Source of the DNA: Streptococcus sanguinis
Lineage (GTDB): Bacteria > Bacillota > Bacilli > Lactobacillales > Streptococcaceae
DNA: 64,000 nucleotides
Assembly (NCBI RefSeq): GCF_900475275.1
Contig: NZ_LS483364.1
Location: 186,001-250,000 of the forward strand
Direction: 5' to 3'
The stretch's first letter is position 1. Each line of letters begins with the position of its first letter. The notes beneath the pieces are model-generated. The model ran no database searches. It had not been told where the DNA came from and saw nothing but the letters and a program-made list of their open reading frames with translations. The position numbers were made by a program, and so were the translations under genes. This document shows, piece by piece, positions 18,994 to 26,925 of this stretch.

Positions 18994-19057
18994 GATAAGG
19001 AACTGGTTTGGCACCCTATGGCCTCTTTGAGGTCGGCGCCTAAGTCAGTTCCTTTTT
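18994..19057 (+). ncRNA. island structured RNA R1
   Basis: Promoter -10 box TATGAT (18982-18987) sits after the block AAAAATGTTG shared by all three R genes. The outer stem AAGGAACTG (18997-19005) pairs with CAGTTCCTT (19046-19054). A middle stem pairs GGCACC with GGCGCC and an inner stem GGCCTC with GAGGTC around TTT. A T-run follows. Same architecture as R2 and R3 with different paired bases. It lies tail-to-tail with the DUF1492-like gene. Confidence 0.72.
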
Positions 19058-19090
19058 GTAGTTCGAGATAGAGCAACAAGGATATAAAAA

Positions 19091-19435
19091 TCATGTCTTA
19101 TACACCAATAAAGCGCCCTCCCGATAGCTTTTAGCAAAATCAAGCAAGAATTCTATTTTGAGACGTTCATATTCGGATTTATCAATATAAAAAATCTTGT
19201 AGAGTTGGGCTAAGGTTTTTCTGTTCCTTGACTTCGTAGTGAACAAATTAGCGAATATCTCACGCTTTACCTCGTCCAGATTATCTCTGTAAGCTTCAAT
19301 CTCTGTAACTAACTCCACAGCCTTATCCTTGAATGCTCCACGCTCGTTTTTTCGTTCTGTTAGTGTATGCAGCGATTTGTAACTCTTTAGAAAATAATAA
19401 GCTCTTCGTGCTGTTTCTATTTCATCTAAAACCAT
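19091..19435 (-). CDS. phage late-transcription regulator, ArpU/DUF1492-like
   Basis: A 114-aa protein. The C-terminal half (YIDKSEYERLKIEFLLDFAK, then an SYREGALLVY block) matches the DUF1492/ArpU group of small phage regulators as I recall it. RinA/ArpU-type proteins activate late phage genes, so a satellite could use it to sense or hijack the helper. The start is ATG 19435 after AAAGGATTAAG; an in-frame extension to 19516 runs into R2. The promoter regions of this gene and R2 face away from each other. Confidence 0.6.
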   Translation of the reverse strand: MVLDEIETARRAYYFLKSYKSLHTLTERKNERGAFKDKAVELVTEIEAYRDNLDEVKREIFANLFTTKSRNRKTLAQLYKIFYIDKSEYERLKIEFLLDFAKSYREGALLVYKT

Positions 19436-19483
19436 GTATCTTAATCCTTTCCCTTTTAAGTAAAAATGTTGTATACTTAAGTT

Positions 19484-19549
19484 AATGAAGGAAGTAATCT
19501 TGTTCCCCTTGTCCACTTTGTGGTCGGAATGATGGTTACTTCCTTTTTT
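19484..19549 (+). ncRNA. island structured RNA R2
   Basis: -10 box TATACT (19472-19477) after AAAAATGTTG. The outer stem AAGGAAGTAA (19488-19497) pairs perfectly with TTACTTCCTT (19536-19545). The middle stem is GTTCC/GGAAT and the inner GTCCAC-ttt-GTGGTC. TTTTTT follows. Divergent from the DUF1492-like gene. Confidence 0.75.
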
Positions 19550-19649
19550 GAACTATGTCGACTAATTGATTATCTCGTTTTACAACTGCTATATTCACAT
19601 CTCTCCTTCTTTCTGAGAATATAAAAACATCTCGGCAACTACCGACATG

Positions 19650-19841
19650 CTAATTTAAAATTTCCACAGAATAAATTTCAGACTCTGAAAATACAATATA
19701 TTCGTTACCTACTTTGATATCCAGCATATCTTCATCTTCGTCGTAACTTTCGGCATCGCAATAATGAGCCGTACCGCTCCATACCTTCCCTTCCACATCC
19801 GTCAGGGAAACTTTTTTATTATTATATTGTAATAAATTCAT
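19650..19841 (-). CDS. small Sm-like (LSM-fold) protein, putative
   Basis: A 63-aa acidic protein. The pattern KKVSLTDVEGKVWSGTA, then an acidic turn, then hydrophobic strands (EYIVFSESEI, YSVEIL) fits the LSM/SH3-like barrel seen in small phage and streptococcal proteins annotated as LSM-domain. Such folds often bind RNA, and streptococci lack Hfq. GAGGAG precedes ATG 19841; the GTG codon at 19853 overlaps that site and is unlikely. It lies between structured RNAs R2 and R3, but no direct link is shown. Confidence 0.5.
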   Translation of the reverse strand: MNLLQYNNKKVSLTDVEGKVWSGTAHYCDAESYDEDEDMLDIKVGNEYIVFSESEIYSVEILN

Positions 19842-19935
19842 TTTTCTCCTCACTTTTCATAATATGTCGGGACTATATGTGCTCCGGTCTTACTATAGCG
19901 ATTCTTTTTCAATATTAGCTTTGTCTAACCAGGAC

Positions 19936-20073
19936 TTAGACTGAAATTTTCAGAATATAGGCCTTGTCAATCAATCGCTCATATTTCTCAATGGCATTAT
20001 ACTCAAAATCTTGAAATTTCGCCACAGATATAGGAGTGTTTTTGATATCTAAATCAGATATAGAATTATTTTC
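19936..20073 (-). pseudogene. decayed phage-type gene fragment
   Basis: About 45 codons are open with coding-like composition (for example FQDFEYNAIEKYERLIDKAY) but there is no start codon after the upstream stop. It is probably the tail of a deleted gene. Family not recognised. Confidence 0.4.
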
Positions 20074-20159
20074 TTAGGTTAACTGCCCCAAAGTTCAAAC
20101 AAGCAGAATTTCCTCTCTTTTCCCTTTCTTTTCAAGCAAAAATGTTGTATACTCTAAGT

Positions 20160-20226
20160 AATGAGGATTGGTTTCGTGCCCCTTGTCCGTTTTCACGGTC
20201 GGCACTATAGTCAATTCTCTTTTTTT
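20160..20226 (+). ncRNA. island structured RNA R3
   Basis: -10 box TATACT (20148-20153) after AAAAATGTTG. The outer stem GAGGATTGG (20163-20171) pairs with TCAATTCTC (20211-20219) using two G-U pairs. The middle stem GTGCC/GGCAC is perfect, and the inner stem GTCCGT/ACGGTC surrounds a TTTC loop. Seven T follow. The unpaired CCTTGTCC and GGTCGG segments are shared with R2. Confidence 0.75.
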
Positions 20227-20761
20227 ATGCTCTGATAAGGCTCCTTGCTTTCTTTCAGGCCGATTAACTTTCTTTCTTCAGCTGCAGCCTTTTTCTCCGA
20301 ACTCCATTTTTTAGAATAGACAATCTGCCTGCGCCCACTTCCTGAAGGTAGTCAACAGGACACCTGGAATTACTGTGCCTCTTATATACTTCAATTAGGA
20401 ATCTGGATAATTATAAGCTCCTGCTATACCCTTAAATCAAGATTCTACTGTCTAGCTGATTTACAAGGCCGTCTAACTTATATCGATTTAAAATCGAACT
20501 ATGAACAGAGGTCTTGTTTTTAGATTCATCATTCAGAATATTTTAGATAAACTATGAGTACACGATTGCTTTGTCATAATCACCGCCTAAAAAGCCCTCT
20601 AACAACCTCTTAGCTATATTGCAATACACATTTGCCATCTGACAAATTAGAAGCTTTTAAAGAGCCTATCAGAGCCTCAGAGAGAATCTGACCGTCATTC
20701 TTCCTGAAGAGGTAGAGGCCGTTCTGGCGCTGAGTTGTCAAGCAAATACAGGACAGTATCT
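20227..20761. other. gene-poor stretch with decayed coding fragments
   Basis: No intact reading frame. On the minus strand a short open piece at about 20227-20345 encodes a lysine/alanine-rich segment (SKKWSSEKKAAAEERKLIGL), and another lies just after the portal stop (GQILSEALIGSLKASNL, closing after QYS). Both look like remnants of former downstream genes. Confidence 0.45.
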
Positions 20762-22027
20762 TTAACCTTTACCCTGACCTGACTCTTGAGCATTCGTAGG
20801 CTTATCAGAGCCCTTGATACCTGTCAAATCTCGGATGATATCAGCATCAAGATATCCTGGTATTGCTTGATTGAGCTTGATAGCTCCATCACCAATCATG
20901 GTCAAGGTGCTAGCGTCTGCCTCAAAGAGAGGTTCCCATTTCGCGACTGTATTCACAAACTGCCTGCGCAAGTATTTCCATTCATCACGCAAGCAAGCTG
21001 CTACATACGCCACATTCAGCAAACCAGATCCAAGAGAGCGCTGTGCCTTGCGTCCAGCAAGTCGCAGATTCTCATGACTTGCCCGGATAGCTTCTGCCGA
21101 GGATGGATTGTCTGATACAAATCCAAGGTCATCAAGTGTCAGCCCCATTTCACCAGCAAAACCGGCCGCTGCCAGTCGAAGCTGTTCGGTAAACGGTGAC
21201 ATGTTCGATGTAGTGAACTGACCAACTGTAGGCTTCTCCCCGTCGTCATCCTTGGTGAACTGCAGCATGCTTGAGACAGTAGCTTTCCAAGTATCCATCG
21301 GCTCAGCGTCTTGACTCAATCCCAAGACATACTTTTGAGGGAATGAGTAGAACTCGGCTGTCACATCGGCTCGCTCAAGTGTCCGTTTAGCATACCTCTG
21401 ATATGACATACAAGCCCTTGTTATCCTTGACCGTCCAAAAGGACGCACAGCATCTGGTCTATGAATAATCGGAACTAATAAAGGAGTACCTGCAGGATTG
21501 GGAATCATAAAATCTTCTCCATGTTTCAATAAATACCAGGTTTCTGTCGGTGTGAAATAAGCCTCCAAAACAGGAGAGTCATACTCATCTCGTTTCAAGA
21601 CCGCATAGCCTTCCGTTAGCAAGCCAGTGAAAGGATCTATCACACCAGTAGCATTGCTGGCCTCAATGACTTGCAGTCTAAGTGTATCATCCTCGCCTTT
21701 GGAGATGTAGACGAAAGCACAAGAGCCGATTAATACCGATAAGATTGCCGAGTCAAAAAAGACATCAGGATTGTTTGCCTGAAAAATCTTATTAACTTGG
21801 AAATCATCGTTTTCAAACTCTCGAAACACCAGACGATCCGCAAGACTATCCACACCCTTAGCTGTCCAACCAAGAACAGCTCTATACTGTTCACGAATAT
21901 TAGCTGGTATCGTGATGCTAACCATTCTCTCACGATATTGCATCGCGTACTGCTTATATCTCATGTCAACCCTATCCCTGACATTTGCCAGCTTATTTCT
22001 TAGATAAGGTATCCCTTTTAAATCCAT
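20762..22027 (-). CDS. phage portal protein (SPP1 gp6-like)
   Basis: A 421-aa protein recognisable as a phage portal: an N-terminal LRNKLANVRDRVDMRYKQYA region, a central FDSAILSVLIGSCAFVYI segment, an RPFGRSRITRACMSYQRYAKRT stretch (about 198-219) and a late FVSDNPSSAEAIRASHENLR motif. Portals form the dodecameric ring for DNA entry into capsids. No terminase or head gene accompanies it. I prefer ATG 22027 because AAAGGATATGAAAACA precedes it; an in-frame ATG at 22048 has no ribosome site. A GC-rich block lies immediately upstream. Confidence 0.85.
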   Translation of the reverse strand: MDLKGIPYLRNKLANVRDRVDMRYKQYAMQYRERMVSITIPANIREQYRAVLGWTAKGVDSLADRLVFREFENDDFQVNKIFQANNPDVFFDSAILSVLIGSCAFVYISKGEDDTLRLQVIEASNATGVIDPFTGLLTEGYAVLKRDEYDSPVLEAYFTPTETWYLLKHGEDFMIPNPAGTPLLVPIIHRPDAVRPFGRSRITRACMSYQRYAKRTLERADVTAEFYSFPQKYVLGLSQDAEPMDTWKATVSSMLQFTKDDDGEKPTVGQFTTSNMSPFTEQLRLAAAGFAGEMGLTLDDLGFVSDNPSSAEAIRASHENLRLAGRKAQRSLGSGLLNVAYVAACLRDEWKYLRRQFVNTVAKWEPLFEADASTLTMIGDGAIKLNQAIPGYLDADIIRDLTGIKGSDKPTNAQESGQGKG

Positions 22028-22050
22028 TTTGTTTTCATATCCTTTCATTT

Positions 22051-22124
22051 CGCGCGAGAAAATTTGTACAGTGACGGCGTGAAGCTCTCAAGCTCCAAAG
22101 GGGAGGGGGATACCCCCCATACCA
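22051..22124. other. GC-rich block with G/C-run palindrome, possible packaging site
   Basis: Begins CGCGCGAGAAAATTTGTACA and later has GGGGG-ATA-CCCCCC (22105-22118) next to AAGCTCTCAAGCTCC. Base composition is unlike the AT-rich flanks. Satellites carry a helper-like cos or pac site, and in cos phages such GC-rich palindromic blocks lie near the terminase/portal genes. Assignment is inference. Confidence 0.4.
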
Positions 22125-22152
22125 GATTTTAAAAAGAAAATTTTAAAAATAA

Positions 22153-22482
22153 TTATTTTAGTTCTTTTATCATTTTTCTCATTGCATCATCCAGCGCCTT
22201 TTCATCATCTGTCTTTACACCGTGAGCTTTTTTAGAAGATTCTAGCTGTTGTTTTGCTTCAAGTTCTGCTGCTTGATAGCCTGCAGCTTCTCGCTCCTCT
22301 TTCATCTTGTTCAGTGATTTCATCCAGAGTTCTTGTGTTGAATCATATTGAGCTTGAGACTTTCGTCTTATCGCTTCTAAGCCTTCCTCTGCTTTCTTGC
22401 GTCGCTCTTCTTGTTCCTGGGTTGCTCCCTCAACCAACTTGTCATACCAAGAATAAGGATTGTTCTGTTCTGTTTCTGTCAT
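22153..22482 (-). CDS. coiled-coil protein of unknown function
   Basis: A 109-aa, highly charged, predicted mostly helical protein (EEQEERRKKAEEGLEAIRRK, then alternating Glu/Lys/Gln). Function not recognised. TAAGGAGACCATAAT precedes ATG 22482. Same strand as, and 12 bases after, the next coiled-coil gene, so the two are probably co-expressed; placed between replication genes and the portal, where a scaffold or packaging partner could lie. Confidence 0.65.
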   Translation of the reverse strand: MTETEQNNPYSWYDKLVEGATQEQEERRKKAEEGLEAIRRKSQAQYDSTQELWMKSLNKMKEEREAAGYQAAELEAKQQLESSKKAHGVKTDDEKALDDAMRKMIKELK

Positions 22483-22494
22483 ATTATGGTCTCC

Positions 22495-23040
22495 TTATTT
22501 CCTAAGTTCTTCAAATTGAACGAAATCAAGTACATCTTTTATCCCTGCAATGGATCTGCCGCGATAGCTATCAAGAGGCAGGGAGGGGACAGACGGAGTG
22601 TTCATAACGTCATAGGTCAGGAGTCTTGTAAGTTCATCAAACTGATTATAAATTTCTCCTGATTTTGCTGATAGCTCTCGTAATGAATCGTACAGCGGTT
22701 TAGCCTTTTCAATCAGCTTCTCGCTCTCTTCTCTCGCTGCGGCATGAATCCTATCCTGATATTCTCTGCATTCTTCGGATGTGATCCTCTGAGTAGACTC
22801 CAATTTCTTGAGTTTATCATTCAGAAGCTTCTGAGTCTGCTCTAAGTTCCACAGTTCCCCTACTTTTTCAGACAAGATTTTATAGTCAGTTTTGCTTTCT
22901 GCTTCTTTCTTCTCTGCTTCCTTTTCCTTTATGTCTTTAGATAGCGACTCTATTTGCTGGCGCAATCTATCGCATTCTTGGTTTTTGTTTGTAACAATCG
23001 CTGTCAATTCAGCTTTGATTTGGTTTAGTGTTTCAGTCAT
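22495..23040 (-). CDS. coiled-coil protein of unknown function
   Basis: A 181-aa protein with long heptad-rich helices (residues 1-120; SLSKDIKEKEAEKKEAESK) and a short C-terminal part (SYRGRSIAGIKDVLDFVQFE). Not recognised as a known family. AAGGAGACAAAGAA precedes ATG 23040. Expression would have to read through the origin region from the primase gene or start within it. Confidence 0.65.
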   Translation of the reverse strand: MTETLNQIKAELTAIVTNKNQECDRLRQQIESLSKDIKEKEAEKKEAESKTDYKILSEKVGELWNLEQTQKLLNDKLKKLESTQRITSEECREYQDRIHAAAREESEKLIEKAKPLYDSLRELSAKSGEIYNQFDELTRLLTYDVMNTPSVPSLPLDSYRGRSIAGIKDVLDFVQFEELRK

Positions 23041-23433
23041 TTCTTTGTCTCCTTTGCTTTGCTAGTAATCTACTTCATTAGTTCTATTCTTCAATCATTT
23101 TATAGTTTTGTCTCATTTCTTATCCTAGGTTTTTCTAACATTATCACCTCCTTTTTCTCCTGCTTGAATTTAACATATCTTACATTCTGTTAGATTCAAC
23201 TAACCTTGCTTAACCTTAGTCTTATCAAGGCATTGACCTGTTTTTCTAAAAATGAATTTACAAATCCTCAATATGTTAAATACAATAGATTTTTATTGCT
23301 AAAATTCAATGTATTTCCAACCATGCCATGCTAGTTTATGAAAATCCTAGACCATGAGCTGCTTACTGTATTTCTAATTCCTCTGAGCTAGAAACTTGCT
23401 AATATATGATGTAGTTTTAAGTTTTTTTCTAAT

Positions 23434-23704
23434 TGATGATGGTTTTTCCTGAATTGATGCCGGTTTTGATGCCGGTTTTCATTTTTGAAAATCCAGTATT
23501 ACCAAGGGTTGATGACGGATGAGGACGGCGATACGGTTTTTTTTAATTTCTTTTTTATTTTCTTTTTTTATTCCTTTCTTTTTTATTTTTTCTATTTTTC
23601 TTAAAAATATCCGTCATCAATCATCAAAAGGGTACTCAATATATGATAATAAAGGATTTTTGCTTTTCACTTATCCGACATCTTGCCGGCATCATCCGTC
23701 ATCC
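23434..23704. other. iteron-flanked AT-rich replication origin, putative
   Basis: Iterons TGATGNCGG on the plus strand at 23434, 23455, 23467 and 23510 face inverted copies CCGNCATC at 23611, 23675, 23686 and 23696. Between them lies an almost pure T/A tract (23536-23607). The block abuts and slightly overlaps the 3' end of the primase-helicase gene. SaPI-type islands have iterons flanking an AT-rich melting region next to rep, which this copies. The rest of the 23041-23691 gap shows nothing coding. Confidence 0.75.
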
Positions 23705-25341
23705 AATTCCTTGTTTTTCAAATAACCCTTTTCTTGCCCTCTCTTTTCTATTCCCTTGCCTTGCATTCTATCTGTGCTGTAGTTTTTAGCTGCATAGTGA
23801 GGGAGGTCTTCCTTAGGTGAAAATCCTCTTGGCAACATTTGACCAGCTGGAATGTTGACTTTGCTAGGTTTAAAACCATCTGGAAGATTGTTTTTAATCT
23901 CTCTATGCAGAGCATTGGGAGTCAGATCATTTTCTATCTGATAATACTCTTTAAAGCTCAGCCAAACCCACCAGACAAAGGAGTTAGGGAGAAAGGAAGA
24001 TACTAAGTTTTTCTTAAAGAAATGGCGAGTAAAGGATACCACCTCATTCACCTCTTCTTGAAAGTCGTAAACTGCTTTTTGAGACGCTTGAGGATTTAAC
24101 TTTAAATCTGTCTTAGTGTTTAAAGCTAGGCAAAGTAAATACTCTAGTACCTCTCTGCGGCAGATATAGTCATCTTTGATGGCTGGGTTTACCTTCCTAG
24201 CAAAACCGCCTTTAAATGGCAAAATCCGGAATCGCCGACCAATAGCATCAGAATCACCGTTTATGATAGGCAAGCCATTGGATGACTGGATAATAGTCAT
24301 TTTTAAATTGACAGAGTAGGGTGTTTTCCCTTTTTCTTCAATTTTGATAGGATCACCAGTGGTTAAACTAAAGAATGTCGATACATCTTTGATTTTCACT
24401 CGAACTTGGACATCATCACCTATTACAACAGTCTTGCCTACCAGTACAGAGGTCTCAAACCGACTTTTATTCACCTCGTTTATTTTTAGGTTTGCCACAT
24501 TTTGAGCGCCTACAAGATTTTTTATCAGCTCTTGAAAAGTTCCTTTACCAGTGCCCCCTTTACCTAGTAGCCAAAAAACATTTTTCAAGCTCTCGCCTGT
24601 AACGCTGGCTTTGATGATCTGCAGAGCCATCCTATACAGTTCATCGTCTCCTCCAAACAAATTTTTCAGCCATTCGGTTACTTTCCAGCCTTTTATATTA
24701 GGTTCTTTTGCATCTGCAATATAATTACAGTCAATCTTCCTAATTACAAGCTTTTGGGGGCTAAATGGCTCTGTTTCGCCAGTTTTAGCATTGTAAAGCA
24801 GATTTCCCAGCGCAGTATAACGATTATCAGCTTTTCTGCTGATAGCTGCTCTGGATAGCTTATAGATAACATCAAGGGCTTTGCGTTCCGTCAGCTCTGG
24901 ATTGACAACGAAAATCAAATCTTTTATAAATTCCTCGTTTGTCTCGTAGAAGCCCCTATCAGGATTGTAATAATACAACGGTTCCCGTTGCCCCTCCATG
25001 TCATTCTTTAATCTGACAAAGTGTAGCCGTTGGCGTAGAAATTCAGCAATTTGTAATGCGCTCCGAGGCATTTTCCTTGCGGCGGCTTTCCTAGCCTTTT
25101 CCTCGGCTGTCTCTTCTGCAGTTTCTGGAGCTGTTGCTAAGGCTTTCTGATAAGTCTGTTCGTACAGACTTTGGAGATCATCTTTTAAAAGCTTCCTAAC
25201 ACCCTTGAAAGTCTTAAAATAACAGTCTTCTTGTAATTCTTGGGGCTGCCCTCGTTCCTGGTTGTCCAGTTCTGTTGACTTATCCTGCTTTACCCCTCTG
25301 TCATCCTCGATGATCGACTGTATGATTTCTTTTTCTGTCAA
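23692..25341 (-). CDS. replication primase-helicase (D5/P4 family, SF3)
   Basis: A 549-aa protein with a Walker A loop GKGGTGKGT (260-268), a following VVIGDDVQ Walker B-like strand and the RRFRILPF arginine region, typical of the phage/plasmid P4-D5 superfamily 3 helicases used by satellites to replicate. The N-terminal part (D5_N) is present (FLRQRLHFVRLKND). The start is TTG 25341, overlapping the stop of the upstream gene, with AAAGGGG before it. It probably binds the neighbouring iterons. Confidence 0.88.
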   Translation of the reverse strand: MTEKEIIQSIIEDDRGVKQDKSTELDNQERGQPQELQEDCYFKTFKGVRKLLKDDLQSLYEQTYQKALATAPETAEETAEEKARKAAARKMPRSALQIAEFLRQRLHFVRLKNDMEGQREPLYYYNPDRGFYETNEEFIKDLIFVVNPELTERKALDVIYKLSRAAISRKADNRYTALGNLLYNAKTGETEPFSPQKLVIRKIDCNYIADAKEPNIKGWKVTEWLKNLFGGDDELYRMALQIIKASVTGESLKNVFWLLGKGGTGKGTFQELIKNLVGAQNVANLKINEVNKSRFETSVLVGKTVVIGDDVQVRVKIKDVSTFFSLTTGDPIKIEEKGKTPYSVNLKMTIIQSSNGLPIINGDSDAIGRRFRILPFKGGFARKVNPAIKDDYICRREVLEYLLCLALNTKTDLKLNPQASQKAVYDFQEEVNEVVSFTRHFFKKNLVSSFLPNSFVWWVWLSFKEYYQIENDLTPNALHREIKNNLPDGFKPSKVNIPAGQMLPRGFSPKEDLPHYAAKNYSTDRMQGKGIEKRGQEKGYLKNKELDDG

Positions 25342-25853
25342 GTTACACCCCTTTCTAAATTGCTTAATTCTTTTATAAAATATCTGGCAAGGGCTGGGCG
25401 CTTCACAATAGCGGAGAATAACCCTGCTATATCCTCACAACTATAGCCATTGATATATAGTAAGCGGACGAATAAGGCTGTTTCTTGCTTGGTGTAAAGG
25501 CCTAGCGTCAAAGTTTCTAATATCCAGCCAGTCAGTTTTATCCCAGTTCCCTGGCGGTTTTCCTTGATTCTGACTTTTTCAAGGTCTTTTAAGACGGTTA
25601 TTAGTTCTGGCTTAGCCAGAGATATTGGCATATCTCTTACTAATTTCCAGCCGGCCAGTTTCAGATTCTTGCTTTCTAGCTTTCTAAATTTGATGCCTTT
25701 ATAAGTGAATTCTGAAATATAAACATCCAGTGGCTCAAAATAGAGGAACTTGTAGTAATTCCCTTTTTTATAGACAGCAGTGGGGTTTTCTTTCAAGAAG
25801 CTAAACAGTTTCATAGTCTGAGGAGTAAAAGTTAATTCCATAATTGTATTCAT
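25338..25853 (-). CDS. satellite replication-region protein, unknown
   Basis: A 171-aa protein just upstream of the primase-helicase, with overlapping stop and start. It is basic with mixed strands and helices (YYKFLYFEPLDVYISEFTYK; later GYSCEDIAGLFSAIVKRPAL). Position suggests a replication initiation or primase accessory role, as in pri-rep pairs of SaPIs. No catalytic motif is visible. GGAGGAAGAGC precedes ATG 25853, which overlaps the upstream stop. Confidence 0.6.
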   Translation of the reverse strand: MNTIMELTFTPQTMKLFSFLKENPTAVYKKGNYYKFLYFEPLDVYISEFTYKGIKFRKLESKNLKLAGWKLVRDMPISLAKPELITVLKDLEKVRIKENRQGTGIKLTGWILETLTLGLYTKQETALFVRLLYINGYSCEDIAGLFSAIVKRPALARYFIKELSNLERGVT

Positions 25854-26140
25854 GCTCTTCCTCCGTTATCATCTACTCCCAGGAAAATCAAAATATCTTT
25901 TATTTTGTAAAATACCTTACGAGTATCTTCGAGAGGTGGCTGGTAGCGTCTTAACCCCCCTTCCAATTCCCAACGTTTCAAAGTGTTGGCCTTAATTCCT
26001 AATTCCTCTCGGACCTCTACAGCAGACATTAAACCCAGATGTTTAGCCTTTGGACGTGCATAGGATTCCAAGAAGCCAGCAACCAGAGATAGAGCCTCTG
26101 TTTTTAATTCCTTTTCAGTTTCTGCGCTGAATAGTGCCAT
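25850..26140 (-). CDS. helix-turn-helix DNA-binding protein (MerR/excisionase-like)
   Basis: A 96-aa protein with LMSAVEVREELGIKANTLKR followed by WELEGGLRRYQPP, a winged-helix motif of the MerR/Xis kind. It could be an excisionase or a replication regulator. GAGGAGG precedes ATG 26140; an in-frame extension to 26182 is less likely. It overlaps the next gene by four bases. Confidence 0.65.
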   Translation of the reverse strand: MALFSAETEKELKTEALSLVAGFLESYARPKAKHLGLMSAVEVREELGIKANTLKRWELEGGLRRYQPPLEDTRKVFYKIKDILIFLGVDDNGGRA

Positions 26141-26141
26141 G

Positions 26142-26360
26142 TCAAGGCCACCTCCTCTGATTTGCCATAACCTTGCCGGCAATTTTCCCTAGAGTTTTAT
26201 TCATAAGCAATATTTTTTTATCTTGCTGCTCCAATAGGTCCAATGTTTGACACAATATCTTGGCCATAAGTTGCTGGTCTTCTCTTGTTGGCTCATTCTG
26301 GCAAGTTTCAATAGCTTTAAGGCTTTCTTTTATTGCTTTGATATCTTTAGACTTAATCAA
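26142..26360 (-). CDS. small helical protein, unknown
   Basis: A 72-aa predicted all-helical protein (KAIKESLKAIETCQNEP, then LDLLEQQDKKILLMNKTLGK). TTG start after GAGGCACGAACA. Tightly packed in the leftward operon. Not recognised. Confidence 0.5.
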   Translation of the reverse strand: MIKSKDIKAIKESLKAIETCQNEPTREDQQLMAKILCQTLDLLEQQDKKILLMNKTLGKIAGKVMANQRRWP

Positions 26361-26370
26361 TGTTCGTGCC

Positions 26371-26613
26371 TCACTTTTTTCTTTTTAGATTTTCAATTTC
26401 CTTGGCCATGCTGCGAATGGTTTTCTGTTGTTCTTCCAAAATCCCGATTATTCTGCCTATATGGTTACTTATTCCGATAGCAAACTCACAAACCATGCTA
26501 TTGAATGATCCATCATTCTGAAAGTTTGCTAGATTTGCTTCCTGGTCTTTTAACTCCTGCATATACTCCGAGAAATTGACAATATTATTGCTTAATTCAA
26601 ATTTATCGGCCAT
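26371..26613 (-). CDS. small coiled-coil protein, unknown
   Basis: An 80-aa protein from ATG 26613 (MADKFELSNNIVNF) with a C-terminal helix (IGILEEQQKTIRSMAKEIEN). GGAGGG lies upstream. Overlaps the preceding gene by 11 bases. Not recognised. Confidence 0.55.
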   Translation of the reverse strand: MADKFELSNNIVNFSEYMQELKDQEANLANFQNDGSFNSMVCEFAIGISNHIGRIIGILEEQQKTIRSMAKEIENLKRKK

Positions 26614-26899
26614 TTCTAAAACCCTCCAGCTCCTCAGCATCGTCGCATTCCAAAAGCTGACTAGCTATATCATCAAGCTCGGCGATAATCGTTTCAAATA
26701 CCTCGTAGGAAGAACTTAGATAGCTTGTTGCTATGTCGGTAAAGATGAATGATTCCCAGTCTTTTGAAAGAGATACCCCAGCTTGAGCCACTTGATCCAA
26801 TTTAATTGTCTTTAGGATATTAGACAGTCGACAGCCTAAGCTCTGCAGCTCTTCGACAGTAAGTTGTACAGTTTTAGTTTGTTCTGTTTTTTCAGCCAT
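26603..26899 (-). CDS. small acidic protein, unknown
   Basis: A 98-aa acidic protein (QLTVEELQSLGCRLSNILK; C-terminal ECDDAEELEGF). GAGGAACAAGAAA precedes ATG 26899. Not recognised; typical of the short accessory genes between satellite regulators and replication genes. Confidence 0.55.
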   Translation of the reverse strand: MAEKTEQTKTVQLTVEELQSLGCRLSNILKTIKLDQVAQAGVSLSKDWESFIFTDIATSYLSSSYEVFETIIAELDDIASQLLECDDAEELEGFRNGR

Positions 26900-26925
26900 T
26901 TTCTTGTTCCTCGCTTTTATAGTAC

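Noticed and set aside
18994..20226. CRISPR array or tracrRNA-like repeats
   Set aside because: The three units are 0.5-0.7 kb apart, differ in sequence, have their own promoters and terminators, and no cas gene is present.
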